Source: Agelas oroides
Lineage: Eukaryota > Porifera > Demospongiae > Agelasida > Agelasidae
DNA: 64,000 bases
NCBI GenBank assembly: GCA_949130485.1
Contig: OX422192.1
Location: forward strand, 2,980,085 to 3,044,084
Direction: 5' to 3'
Below are positions 25,841 through 40,359 of the stretch, piece after piece. Below the pieces are notes generated by a model. The model was not told where the DNA came from. It saw only the letters and a list, made by a program, of their open reading frames with translations, and did not search any database. The translations under genes and the position numbers were made by a program. Each line of letters begins with the position of its first letter. The first letter of the stretch is position 1.

Positions 25841-28800
25841 CTCTACGCTGGCTCGACCCGACTCTACCTCACTCTACCAAACTCTACGCTGGCTCGACTG
25901 GACTCTACCTCACTCTACCACACTCTACCATGGCTCGAGCCGACTCTACCTCACTCTATCACACTCTACCTTGGCTCTACCCGACTCTACCTCACTCTAC
26001 CTCACCCTACCCAGACTCTACCTCACTCTACCCGACTCTACCTCACTCTACCACACCCTACTAGACTCTACCTCACTCTATCACACTCTACCCCGACTCT
26101 ACCTCACTCTACCACACTCTACCCCGTCTCTTCCTCACTCTACATCACTCTACCCTGGCTCGACCTGACTCTACCTCACTCTACCAATCTCTACCCCAAC
26201 TCTACCTCACTGTACCCCCACTCTACCTCACTCTACCACACTCTACCTTGGCTAGACCCGACTCTTCCTCACTCTACCAAACTCTACCCTGGCTCGACTG
26301 GACTCTGCCTCACTCTACCACACTCTACCATGGTTCGACCCGACTCTACCTCACTCTATCACACTCTACCCTGGCTCTACCCGACTCTCCCTCACTCTAC
26401 CACACTCTACCCCGACTCTACCTCACTCTACCACACTCTACCCCGACTCTACCTCACTCTACCACACTCTACACTGACTCTACCTCACTCTACCACATTC
26501 TACCCTGGTTCGACCCGACTCTTACTCATTCTACCAAACTCTACGCTGGCTCGACTGGACTCTACCTCACTCTACCACACTCTACCATGGCTCGAGCCGA
26601 CTCTACCTCACTCTATCACACTCTACCTTGGCTCTACCCGACTCTACCTCACTCTACCACACCCTACCCAGACTCTACCTCACTCTACCACACTCTACCC
26701 CGACTCTACCTCACTCTACCATACTCTACCCAGGCTCGATCCGACTCTACCTCACTCTACCCCACTCTACCCTGGGTATACCCGACTCTACCTCACTCTA
26801 CCCCACCCTACCCCGACTCTGCCTCATTCTACTACACTCAATCCGGACTCTACCTCACTCTACCACACTGTACCCTGGCTCGACCCGACTCTACCTCACT
26901 CTACCACACTCTACCCTGGCTCCACCTGACTCTACCTCACTCTACCACAATCTACCCTGGCTCTACCCGACTCTACCTCACTCTACCACACCCTACCCCG
27001 ACTCTACCTCACTCTATGACACTCTACCCCGACTCTACCTCACTCTACCACACTCTATCCAGGCTCGACCCGACTCTACCTCACTCTACCACAGTCTATC
27101 CTGGATCGACCCGACTCTACCTCATTCTACCACACTGTACCCTTGCTCTACCCGACTCTACCTCACTCTAACCCACTCTACCCCGACTCTACCTCACTCT
27201 ACCACACTCTACCCTGGCTCGACCCGACTCTACCTCACTCTACCACACTGTACCCTGGTTCTACCGGACTCTTCCTTACACTACCCCACTTTACCCCGAC
27301 TCTACCTCACTCTACTACACTCAACCCCGACTCTACCTCACTCTACCACAATCTACCCCGACTCTACCTCACTCTACCACACTCTACCCCTACTCTACCT
27401 CACTCTACCACACTCTAACCTGACTCTACTTCACTCTACCACACTCTACCCTGGTTCGACCCGAGTCTAACTCATTGTACCACATTCTACCCTGGCTCGA
27501 CCCGACTCTACCTCACTCTACCACACACTACCCTGGCTCTACCCGACTATACCTCACTCTACCACACCCTACCCAGAGTCTACCTCACTCTACTACACTC
27601 TACATTGGCTCGACCCGACTCTACCTCACTCTACCACACTCTACCCTGGCTCTACCCGACTATACCTTACTCTACCACACCCTACCCAGACTCTACCTTA
27701 CTCTACCACACTCTACCCCGACTCTACCTCACTCTACCACACTCTACCCCGTCTCTTGTTCACTCTACCACACTCTACCCTGGCTCGACCCGACTCTACT
27801 TCACTCTACCACACCCAACCCCGACTCTACCTCACTCTACAACACTCTACACCGACTCTACCTTAATCTGCCACACTGTACACTTACTCTACCTCACTCT
27901 ACCACACTCTACCCTGGTTCGACCCAAGTCTAACTCACTCTACCACACTCTACCCTGGCTCGACCCGACTCTACTTCACTCTACCACACCCTACCCCGAC
28001 TCTACCTCACTCTACCACACTCTACCCCAACTCTACCTCACTCTACCACACTCTACCCTAGCTCGACCTGACTCTACCTCACCCTACCACAACCTACCCT
28101 GGCTCGACCCGACCCTACCTCACTCCACCCTCGCTCGACCCGACTCTAACTCACTCTACTGCACTCTACCCCGACTCTACCTCACTCTACCACACTCTAC
28201 CCTGACTCTACCTCACTCTACCACACTCTACCCTGGCTCGACCCTACTCTACCTCACTCTATCAAACTCTACCTTGACTCGTCCCGACTCTACCTCACTC
28301 TACCAAACTTTACCCAAGCTCGACTGGACTCTACCTCACTCTACCACACTCTACCCTGGCTCGACCAGACTGTACCTCCTCCACCACACTCTACCCTGTC
28401 TCGACCAGACTCTACATCACTCTACCACACTCTACCCCGACTCTACCTCACTCTGCTACACTCTACCACACTCAACCCCGACTCTACCTCACTCTACCGC
28501 GGGTGTACCTCACTATACCACACTCTACCCTGGCTCGACCCGACTCTACCTCACTCTACCACACTCTACCCTTGCTCTACCCAACTCTACCTCACTCTAC
28601 CTCAATCTACCCCGACTCTACCTCACTCTACCACACTCTACCCCTACTCTACCTCACTCTACCACATTCTACACTGACTCTACTTCACTCTACCACACTC
28701 TACCCTGGTTCGACCTGAGTCTAACTCACTCTACCACATTCTACCCTGGCTCGACCCGACTCTACCTCACTCTACCACACTCTACCCTGGCTCTACCCGA

Positions 28801-29200
28801 CTATACCTCACTCTACCACATCCTACCCAGACTCTACATCACTCTACTACACTCTACGTTGGCTCAACCCGACTCTACCTCACTCTACCCGACTATACCT
28901 TACTCTACCACACCCTACCCTGTGTCGACCCGACTCTACCTCACTCTACCACCCTGTACCCTGGCTCAACCCGACTCTACCTCACTCTACCCCACCTTAC
29001 CCCGACTCTACCTCACTCTACTACACTCAACCACGACTCTACCTCACTCTACCACAATCTACCACGACTCTACCTCACTCTACCACACTCTACCCCAACT
29101 CTACCTCACTCTACCACACTCTACACTGACTCTACTTTATTCTACCACACTCTACCCTGGTTCGACCCGACTCTAACTCACTCTACCACACTCTACCCTG
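25841..29200. repeat. Higher-order repeat, copy D (truncated)
   Basis: The sequence returns to the 4,975-base family. Landmarks from 26,248 to about 28,860 lie exactly 22,016 bases after those of copy A and 17,041 after copy B, including CCGCGG at 28,497. It is shorter than A and B. Near 25,980-26,050 part of a module is missing, and near 28,900 the sequence jumps from the equivalent of about 6,845 to the equivalent of about 7,190. A second jump near 29,190 leads into copy E. Despite the 17-22 kb separation it remains very similar to A and B. Confidence 0.9.
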
Positions 29201-32200
29201 GCTCTACCCGACTCTACCTCACTCTACCACACCCTACTAGACTCTACCTCACTCTACCACACTCTACCCCGACTCTACCTCACTCTACCACACTCTACCC
29301 TGTCTCTTCCTCACTCTACATCACTCTACCCTGGCTCGACCTGACTCTACCTCACTCTACCACACTCTACCCCAACTCTACCTCACTGTACCCCCACTCT
29401 ACCTCTCCCTACCACACTCTACCCTGGCTAGACCCGACTCTTCCTCACTCTACCAAACTCTACCCTGGCTCGACTGGACTCTGCCTCACTCTACCACACT
29501 CTACCATGGTTCGACCCGACTCTACCTCACTCTATCACACTCTACCCTGGCTCTACCCGACTCTCCCTCACTCTACCACACTCTACCCCGACTCTACCTC
29601 ACTCTACCACACTCTACCCCGACTCTACCTCACTCTACCACACTCTACACTGACTCTACCTCACTCTACCACATTCTACCCTGGTTCGACCCGACTCTTA
29701 CTCACTCTACCACACTCTACCATGGCTCGAGCCGACTCTACCTCACTCTATCACACTCTACCTTGGCTCTACCCGACTCTACCTCACTCTACCACACCCT
29801 ACCCAGACTCTACCTCACTCTACCACACTCTACCCCGACTCTACCTCACTCTACCATACTCTACCCAGGCTCGATCCGACTCTACCTCACTCTACCCCAC
29901 TCTACCCTGGCTATACCCGACTCTACCTCACTCTACCCCACCCTACGCCGACTGTGCCTCATTCTACTACACTCAATGCGGACTCTACCTCACTCTACCA
30001 CACTGTACCCTGGCTCGACCCGACTCTACCTCACTCTACCACACTCTACCCTGGCTCCACCTGACTCTACCTCACTCTACCACAATCTACCCTGGCTCTA
30101 CCCGACTCTACCTCACTCTACCACACCCTACCCCGACTCTACCTCACTCTATGACACTCTACCCCGACTCTACCTCACTCTACCACACTCTACCCTGGAT
30201 CGACCCGACTCTACCTCATTCTATCACACTGTACCCTGGCTCTACCCGACTCTACCTCACTCTACCCCACTCTACCCCGACTCTACCTCACTCTACCACA
30301 CTCTACCCTGGCTCGACCCGACTCTACCTCACTCTACCACACTGTACCCTGGTTCTACCGGACTCTACCTTACACTACCCCACCTTACCCCGACTCTACC
30401 TCACTCTACTACACTCAACCCCGAATCTACCTCACTCTACCACAATCTACCCCGACTCTACCTCACTCTACCACACTCTACCCCTACTCTACCTCACTCT
30501 ACCACACTCTAACCTGACTCTACTTCACTCTACCACACTCTACCCTGGTTCGACCCGAGTCTAACTCATTGTACCACATTCTACCCTGGCTCGACCCGAC
30601 TCTACCTCACTCTACCACACACTACCCTGGCTCTACCCGACTATACCTCACTCTACCACACCCTACCCAGAGTCTACCTCACTCTACTACACTCTACATT
30701 GGCTCGACCCGACTCTACCTCACTCTACCACACTCTACCCTGGCTCTACCCGATTATACCTTACTCTACCACACCCTATCCAGACTCTACCTTACTCTAC
30801 CACACTCTACCCCGACTCTACCTCACTCTACCACACTCTACCCCGTCTCTTGCTCACTCTACCACACTCTACCCTGGCTCGACCTGACTCTACTTCACTC
30901 TACCACACCCTACCCCGACTCTACCTCACTCTACAACACTCTACACCGACTCTACCTTAATCTGCCACACTGTACACTTACTCTACCTCACTCTACCACA
31001 CTCTACCCTGGTTCGACCCGAGTCTAACTCACTCTACCACACTCTACCCTGGCTCGACCCGACTCTACTTCACTCTACCACACCCTACCCCGACTCTACC
31101 TCACTCTACCACACTCTACCCCAACTCTACCTCACTCTACCACACTCTACCCTAGCTCGACCTGACTCTACCTCACCCTACCACAACCTACCCTGGCTCG
31201 ACCCGACCCTACCTCACTCCACCCTCGCTCGACCCGACTCTAACTCACTCTACTGCACTCTGCCCCGACTCTACCTCACTCTACCACACTCTACCCTGAC
31301 TCTACCTCACTCTACCACACTCTACCCTGGCTCAACCCTACTCTACCTCACTCTACCAAACTCTACCTTGACTTGTCCCGACTCTACCTCACTCTACCAA
31401 ACTCTACCCTAGCTCGACTGGACTCTACCTCACTCTACCACACTCTACCCTGGCTCGACCAGACTGTACCTCCTCCACCACACTCTACCCTGTCTCGACC
31501 AGACTCTACATCACTCTACCACACTCTACCCCGACTCTACCTCACTCTGCTACACTCTACCACACTCAACCCCGACTCTACCTCACTCTACCGCGGGTGT
31601 ATCTCACTATACCACACTCTACCCTGGCTCGACCCGACTCTACCTCACTCTACCACACTCTACCCTTGCTCTACCCAACTCTACCTCACTCTACCTCAAT
31701 CTACCCCGACTCTACCTCACTCTACCACACTCTAACCCTACTCTACCTCACTCTACCACACTCTACACTGACTCTACTTCACTCTACCACACTCTACCCT
31801 GGTTCGACCTGAGTCTAACTCACTCTACCACATTCTACCCTGGCTCGACCCGACTCTACCTCACTCTACCACACTCTACCCTGGCTCGAACCGTCTATAC
31901 CTCACTCTAGCACATCCTAACCAGACTCTACCTCACTCTACTACACTCTACGTTGGCTCGACCCGACTCTACCTCACTCTACCACACACTACCCTGGCTC
32001 TATCCGAATATACCTTACTCTACCACACCCTACCCAGACTCCACCTAACTCTACAACACTCTACCCCGACTCTACCTCACTCTACCACACTCTACCCCGA
32101 CTCTTCCTCACTCTACCACAGTCTACCCTGGCTCGACCCGACTCGACCTCACTCTACCACACTCTACCCCAACTCTACCTCACTCTACCCCCACTCTACC

Positions 32201-33050
32201 TCATTCTACCACACTCTATCCTGGCTCGACCTGACTCTACCTCACTCTACCAAACTCTACCCTAGCTCGACTGGACTCTACCTCACTCTACCACACTCTA
32301 CCCTGCGTCGACCCGACTCTACCTCACTCTACCACCCTGTACCCTGGCTCAACCCGACTCTACCTCACTCTACCCCTCCTTAACCCGACTCTACCTCACT
32401 CTACTACACTCAACCACGACTCTACCTCACTCTACCACAATCTACCACGACTCTACCTCACTCTACCACACTCTACCCCAACTCTACCTCACTCTACCAC
32501 ACTCTACACTGACTGTACTTCACTCTACCACACTCTACCCTGGTTCATCCCGACTCTAACTCACTCTACCACACTCTACCCTGGTTCGACCCGACTCTAC
32601 CTCACTCTACCACACCCTACCTAGACTCTACCTCACTCTACCACACTCTACCCCGACTCTACCTCACTCTACCACACTCTACCCCGACTCTACCTCACTC
32701 TACCACACTCTACCCCGTCTCTTCCTCACTCTACCACACTCTACCCTGGCTCGACCTGACTCTACCTCACTCTACCACACTCTACCCCAACTCTACCTCA
32801 CTGTACCCCCACTCTACCTCACTCTACCACACTCTACCCTGCCTAGACCCGACTCTTCCTCACTCTACCAAACTCTACCCTGGCTCGACTGGACTCTGCC
32901 TCACTCTACCACACTCTACCATGGTTCGACCCGACTCTACCTCACTCTATCACACTCTACCCTGGCTCTACCTGACTCTACCTTACTCTACCACACTCTA
33001 CCCCGACTCTACCTCACTCTATCACACCCTACCCCGACTCTACCTCACTC
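29201..33050. repeat. Higher-order repeat, copy E
   Basis: This copy matches copy C, not A or B, at an offset of 15,961 and then 15,920 after a 41-base loss near 29,715. It shares copy C variants, including CCTATCC near 30,777, the CCGCGGGTGTATC form of the landmark at 31,591 (TGTACC in the other copies), and GGTTCATCCC near 32,543. The D-E pair therefore repeats the B-C pair as a block, which points to duplication of a segment spanning several higher-order units. Confidence 0.9.
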
Positions 33051-33645
33051 TACCACACTCTACACTGACTCTACCTCACTCTACCTCATTCTACCCTGGT
33101 TCGACCCGACTCTTACACACTCTACCACACTCTACCCTGGCTCGACCCGACTCTACCTCACTCTACCAAACTCTACGCTGGCTCGACTGGACTCTACCTC
33201 ACTCTACCACACTCTACCATGGCTCGAGCCGACTCTACCTCACTCTATCACACTCTACCTTGGCTCTACCCGACTCTACCTCACTCTACCACACCCTACC
33301 CAGACTCTACCTCACTCTACCACACTCTACCCCGACTCTACCTCACTCTACCATACTCTACCCAGGCTCGATCCGACTCAACCTTACTCTACCCCACTCT
33401 ACCATGGTTCTACCCGACTCTACCTCACTCTACCCCACCCTACCCCGACTCTGCCTCATTCTACTACACTCAATCCGGACTCTACCTCACTCTACCACAC
33501 TGTACCCTGGCTCGACCCGACTCTACCTCACTCTACCACACTCTACCCTGGCTCCACCTGACTCTATCTCACTCTACTACACTCTACCCTGTCTTTACCC
33601 GACTCTACCTCACTCTACCACACCCTACCCATACTCTACCTCACT
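33050..33645. repeat. 596-base tandem duplication, first copy
   Basis: The GGCTCGAGCC palindrome at 33,221 and the TACACTGACT variant at 33,061 recur 596 bases later. The pair has a single counterpart at about 17.1-17.7 kb, so this is a gain in the second large copy. Boundaries are approximate. The exchange appears to lie in the block sequence between CCCATACTC and CACTCTACACTG near 33,630-33,657. Confidence 0.9.
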
Positions 33646-34241
33646 CTACCACACTCTACACTGACTCTACCTCACTCTACCTCATTCTACCCTGGTTCGA
33701 CCCGACTCTTACACACTCTACCACACTCTACCCTGGCTCGACCCGACTCTACCTCACTCTACCAAACTCTACGCTGGCTCGACTGGACTCTACCTCACTC
33801 TACCACACTCTACCATGGCTCGAGCCGACTCTACCTCACTCTATCACACTCTACCTTGGCTCTACCCGACTCTACCTCACTCTACCACACCCTACCCAGA
33901 CTCTACCTCACTCTACCACACTCTACCCCGACTCTACCTCACTCTACCATACTCTACCCAGGCTCGATCCGACTCAACCTTACTCTACCCCACTCTACCA
34001 TGGTTCTACCCGACTCTACCTCACTCTACCCCACCCTACCCCGACTCTGCCTCATTCTACTACACTCAATCCGGACTCTACCTCACTCTACCACACTGTA
34101 CCCTGGCTCGACCCGACTCTACCTCACTCTACCACACTCTACCCTGGCTCCACCTGACTCTACCTCACTCTACTACACTCTACCCTGTCTTTACCCGACT
34201 CTACCTCACTCTACCACACCCTACCCATACTCTACCTCACT
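33646..34241. repeat. 596-base tandem duplication, second copy
   Basis: The two copies are almost identical. The one substitution I saw is T at 33,567 versus C at 34,163. Downstream of this copy the offset to the earlier large copy changes from 15,920 to 16,516, exactly 596. Confidence 0.9.
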
Positions 34242-36850
34242 CTACTACACTCTACATTGGCTCGACCCGACTCTACCTCACTCTACCACACTCTACCCTG
34301 GCTCTACCCGACTATACCTTACTCTACCACACCCTACCCAGACTCTACCTTACTCTACCACACTCTACCCCGACTCTACCTGACTCTACCACACTCTACT
34401 CCGTCTCTTGCTCACTCTACCACACTCTACCCTGGCTCGACCCGACTCTACTTCACTCTACCACACCCTACCCCGACTCTACCTCACTCTACAACACTCT
34501 ACCCCGTCTCTACCTCAATCTGCCACACTGTACACTTACTCTACCTCACTCTACCACACTCTACCCTGGTTCGACCCGAGTCTAACTCACTCTACCACAC
34601 TCTACCCTGGCTCGACCCGACTCTATTTCACTCTACCACACTCTACCCCAACTCTACCTCACTCTACTACACTCTACCCTAGCTCGACTGGACTCTACCT
34701 CACCCTACCACAACCTACCCTGGCTCGACCCGACCCTACCTCACTCCACCCTCGCTCGACCCGTCTCTAACTCACTCTACTGTACTCTACCCCGACTCTA
34801 CCTCACTCTGCTACACTCTACCACACTCAACCCCGACTCTACCTCACTCTACCGCGGGTGTACCTCACTATACCACACTCTACCCTGGCTCGACCCGACT
34901 CTACCTCACTCTACCACACTCTACCCTTGCTCTACCCAACTCTACCTCACTCTACCTCAATCTATCCCGACTCAACCTCACTCTAGCACACTCTACCCGT
35001 ACTCTACCTCACTCTACCACACTCTACACTGACTCTACTTCACTCTACCACACTCTACCCTGGTTCGACCCGAGTCTAACTCACTCTACCACATTCTACC
35101 CTGGCTCGACCCGACTCTACCTCACTCCACCACACTCTACCCTGGCTCTACCCGACTATACCTCACTCTACCACATCCTACCCAGATTCTACCTCACTCT
35201 ACTACACTCTACGTTGGCTCGACCCGACTCTACCTCACTCTACCACACTCTACCCTAGCTCGACTGGACTCTACCTCACTCTACCACACTCTACCCTGGC
35301 TCGACCCGACTATACCTCACCCTACCACACCCTACCCTGGCTCAACCCGACTCTACCTCACTCCACACTCGCTCGACCCGACTCTAACTCACTCTACCGC
35401 ACTCTACCCCAACTCTACCTCACTCTACCACACTCTACCCTGGCTCGACCCTACTCTACCTCACTCTACCACACTCTACCTTGACTCGACCCGACTCTAC
35501 CTCACTCTACCACACTCTACCCCAACTCTAACTCACTCTACCACACACTACCCCGACTCTACCTCACTCTACCACACTCTACACTGAGTCTACCTCTCTC
35601 TACCACACTCTAACCTAGCTCGACCTGACTCTACTTCACTCTACCACACCCTACCCCGACTCTATCTCACTCTACCACACTCTACCCCGTCTCTACCTCA
35701 ATCTACCACACTCTACACTGATGCTACCTCACTCTACCACACTCTACCCTGGTTCGACCCGAGTCTAACTCACTCTACCACACTCTACCCTGGCTCGACC
35801 CGACTATACCTCACTCTACCACACCCTACCCAGACTCTACCTCACTCTACAACACTCTATCCCGACTCTACCTCACTCTACCACACTCTACCCCGTCTCC
35901 TCCTCACTCTACCATGCTCTACCCTGGCTTGACCCGACTCTACCTCACTCTACCACACTCTATCCCAACTCTACCTCACTCTACCCCGACTCTACCTCAC
36001 TCTACCACACTCTACCCTGGCTAGACCCGGCTCTACCTCACTCTACCAAATTCTACCATGGCTCGACTGGATTCTACCTCACTCTACCACACTCTACCAT
36101 GGCTCGACCCGACTCTTCCTCACTCTATGACACTCTACCCTGGCTCTACCAGACTCTACCTCACTCTACCACACTCTACCCCGACTCTACATCACTCTAC
36201 CACACTCTACCCCAACTCTACCTCACTCTACCACACTCTACACTGACTCTACCTCACTCTACCACACTCTACCCTGGCTCCACCTCAATCTACCTCATTC
36301 TACCACACTCTACCCTTGCTCTACCCGACTCTACCTCACTCTACCACACTCTACCCCGACTCTACCTCACTCTACCACACTCTACCCCGACTCTACCTCA
36401 TTCTACCACACTCTACCCTGGCTCTACCCGACTCTACCTCACTCTACCACACTCTACCCCGACTCTACCTCACTCTACCACACTCTACCCCGACTCTACC
36501 TCTCTCTACCACACTCTATCCAGGCTCGACCCGACTCTACCTCACTCTACCACACTCTACCCCAACTCTACCTCACTCTACCACACTCTACACTGACTCT
36601 ACCTCACTCTACCACACTCTACCCTGGCTCCACCTCAATCTACCTCATTCTACCACACTCTACCCTGGCTCTACCCGACTCTACCTCACTCTACCACACT
36701 CTACCCCGACTCTACCTCACTCTACCACACTCTACCCCGACTCTACCTCATTCTACCACACTCTACCCTGGCTCTACCCGACTCTACCTCACTCTACCAC
36801 ACTCTACCCCGACTCTACCTCACTCTACCACACTCTACCCCGACTCTACC
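34242..36850. repeat. Counterpart of the 17.7-20.3 kb segment
   Basis: There is no gene. The interval keeps a constant offset of 16,516 to 17,741-20,327, including CCGCGG at 34,852 and the CCATGG pair near 36,056-36,097. It lacks the roughly 2.5 kb local duplication found at 20.3-22.3 kb in the earlier copy. Small differences include a CACTATACC to CACTCTACC change near 35,513 and a GCTCTACCACG to ACTCTACCATG change near 35,907. Confidence 0.88.
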
Positions 36851-39800
36851 TCTCTCTAACACACTCTATCCAGGCTCGACCCGACTCTACCTCACTCTAC
36901 CACATTCTACCCTGGCTCGACCCGACTCTACCTTATTCTACCACACTGTGCCCTGGCTCTACCCAACTCTACCTCACTCTACCCCACTCTACCCCGACTC
37001 TACCCCGACTCTACCTCACTCTACCACACTGTACCATGGCCCAACCCGACTCTACCTCACTCTACCACACTCTACCCCGACTCTACCTCACTCTACCACT
37101 CTCTACCCCAAGTCTACCTCACTCTACCACACTCTACACTGACTCTACTTCACTCTACCACACTCTACCCTGGTTCGACCCGACTCTAACTCACTCTACC
37201 ACACTCTACCCTGGCTAGACCCGACTCTACCTCACTCTACCACACTCTACCCTGGATCTACCCGACTATACCTCACTCTACCACACTCTACCCCGACTCT
37301 ACCCCGACTCTACCTCACTCTACCACACTCTACCCTGCCTCGACCCGACTCTACCTCACTCTACCACACTGTACCCTGGCTCAACCCGACTCTACCTCAC
37401 TCTACCCCACCTTACCCCGACTCTACCTCACTCTACTACACTCAACCACGACTCTACCTCGCTCTACCACAATCTACCACCACTCTACCTCACTCTACCA
37501 CACTCTACCCCTACTCTACCTCACTCTACCACACTCTACACTGACTCTACTTCACTCTACCACACTCTACCCTGGTTCGACCCGAGTCTAACTCACTCTA
37601 CCACACTCTACTCTGGCTCGAACCGACTCTACCTCACTCTACCACACTCTACCCTGGCTCTACCCGACTATACCTCACTCTACCACACCCTACCCAGACT
37701 CTACCTCACTCTACTACACTCTACGTTGGCTCAACCCGACTCTACCTCACTCTACCCGACTATACCTTACTCTACCACATCCTACCCAGACTCTACCTCA
37801 CTCTACCACACTCTAACACGACTCTACCTCACTCTACCACACTCTACCCCGACTCTTCCTCACTCTACCACACTCTACCCTGGCTCGACCTGACTCTACC
37901 TCACTCTACCAAACTCTACTTCACTCTACCACACTCTACCCTGGTTCGACCCGACTCTAACTCACTCTACCACATTCTACCCTGGCTCGACCCGATTCTA
38001 CCTCACTCTACCACACTCTACCCTGGCTCTACCCGACTATACCTCACTCTACCAAACTCTACCCCGACTCTACCTCACTCTACCACACTCTACCCCGACT
38101 CTACCTCATTGTACCACACTCTACCCCGGCTCTACCCGACTCTACCTCACTCTACCACACTCTACCCCGACTCTACCTCACTCTACCACACTCTACCCCG
38201 ACTCTACCTCTCTCTACCACACTATATCCAGGCTCGACCCGACTCTACCTCTCTCTACCACACTCTACCCTGGCTCGACCCGACTCTACCTTATTCTACC
38301 ACACTGTGCCCTGGCTCTACCCAACTCTACCTCACTCTACCCCACTCTACCCCGACTCTACCCCGACTCTACCTCACTCTACCACACACTACCCTGCCTC
38401 GACCCGATTCTACCTCACTCTTCCACACTGTACCCTGGCTCAACCCGACTCTACCTCACTCTACCACACTCTACCCCGACTCCACCTCATTCTACCACAC
38501 TCTACCCCGACTCTACCTCTCTCTACCACACTCTATCCAGGCTCGACCCGACTCTACCTCACTCTACCACACTCTACCCTGGCTCGACCCGACTCTACTT
38601 CATTCTACCACACTGTGCCTTGGCTCTACCCAACTCTACCTCACTCTACCCCACTCTACCCCGACTCTATCCCGACTCTACCTCACTCTACCACACTCTA
38701 CCCTGCCTAGACCCGACTCTACCTCACTCTACCACACTGTACCCTGGCTCAACCCGACTCTACCTCACTCTACCCCACCTTACCCCGACTCTACCTCACT
38801 CTACTACACTCAACCACGACTCTACCTCACTCTACCACAATCTACCACGACTCTACCTCACTCTACCACACTCTACCCCAACTCTACCTCACTCTACCAC
38901 ACTCTACCCTGGATCTACCCGACTACACCTCACTCTACCACACTCTACCCCGACTCTACCTCACTCTACCACACTCTACCCCGATTCTACCTCTCTCTAC
39001 CACACTCTATCCAGGCTCGACCCGACTGTACCTCACTCTACCACACTCTATCCTGGCTCGACCCGACTCTACCTCATTCTACCACACTGCCCTGGCTCTA
39101 CCCAACTCTACCTCACTCTACCCCACTCTACCCCGACTCTACCTCACTCTACCACACTCTACCCTGCCTCGACCCGACTCTACCTCACTCTACCACACTG
39201 TACCCTGGCTCAACCCGACTCTACCTCATTCTACCACAATCTACCACCACTCAACCTTACTCTACCACACTCTACCCCTACTCTACCTCACTCTACCACA
39301 CTCTACACTGACTCTACTTCACTCTACCACACTCTACCCTGTTTCGACCCGAGTCTAACTCACTCTACCACACTCTACCCTGGCTCTACCCGACTATACC
39401 TCACTCTACCACACCCTACCCAGACTCTACCTCACTCTACTACACTCTACGTTGGCTCAACCCGACTCTACCTCACTCTACCCGACTATACCTTACTCTA
39501 CCACATCCGACCCAGACTCTACCTCACTCTACCACACTCTAACACGAATCTACCTCACTCTACCACACTCTACCCCGACTCTTCCTCACTCTACCACACT
39601 CTACCCTGGCTCGACCTGACTCTACCTCACTCTACCAAACTCTACTTCACTCTACCACACTCTACCCTGGTTCGACCCGAGTCTAACTCACTCTACCACA
39701 TTCTACCCTGGCTCGACCCGACTCTACCTCACTCTACCGCACTCTACCCTGACTCTACGCGACTATACCTCACTCTACCACACCCTACCCAGATTCTACC

Positions 39801-40216
39801 TCACTCTACTACACTCTACGTTGGCTCGACCCGACTCTACCTCACTCTACCACACTCTACCCTGGCTCTACCCGAATATACCTTACTCTACCACACCCTA
39901 CCCAGACTCCACCTCACTCTACAACACTCTACCCCGACTCTACCTCACTCTACCACACTCTACCCCGACTCTTCCTCACTCTACCACAGTCTACCCTGGC
40001 TCGACACGACTCCACCTCACTCTACCACACTCTACCCCAACTCTACCTCACTCTACCCCCACTCTACCTTATTCTACCACACTCAACCCTGGCTCGACCT
40101 GACTCTACCTCACTCTACCAAACTCTACCCTAGCTCGACTGGACTCTACCTCACTCTACCACACTCTACCCTGGCTCAACCCGACTATTCCTCACTCTAC
40201 CACACTCTACCCTGTC
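36851..40216. repeat. Counterpart of the 22.9-25.8 kb segment
   Basis: There is no gene. The interval follows 22.9-25.8 kb at offsets of 14,005, 13,964 and finally 14,282. Differences are a 41-base unit missing near 37,026, an 11-base block missing near 39,133, and about 329 extra bases between 39,300 and 39,640. The modules marked by GTGCCCTGG recur near 36,947 and 38,306, and the divergent form GTGCCTTGG occurs near 38,617. The last part (39,821-40,102, with CCGAATATACC and CACAGTCTACC) recurs at 49,139, 53,350 and 58,606. Confidence 0.87.
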
Positions 40217-40359
40217 TTGACCCGACTCTACCTCACTCTACTACACTCTACCCCGACTTTTCCTCACTCTACTACACTCTACCCCGATTCTACCTCACTC
40301 TTCCACACTCTACCCTGGCTCGACCCTACTCTACCTCACTCTACCACACTCTACCTTGA
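38620..40359 (+). other. Longest stop-free + frame (579 codons), judged non-coding
   Basis: This is the longest of many open + frames, and I do not regard it as a gene. Its translation is a 31-residue periodic peptide of Pro, Ser, Thr, Leu, Tyr and His with elements such as LYLTLPHSTPTLPHSTT. The same peptide is read in all three + frames because the 31-base unit shifts frame by one each time. Start codons come only from variants such as CCATGG, GTATCTCATTG-like alternatives or TTG. There is no codon-position signal, no folded domain that I recognise, no signal peptide and no promoter. Overlapping frames are open at once throughout the array. Confidence 0.85.
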
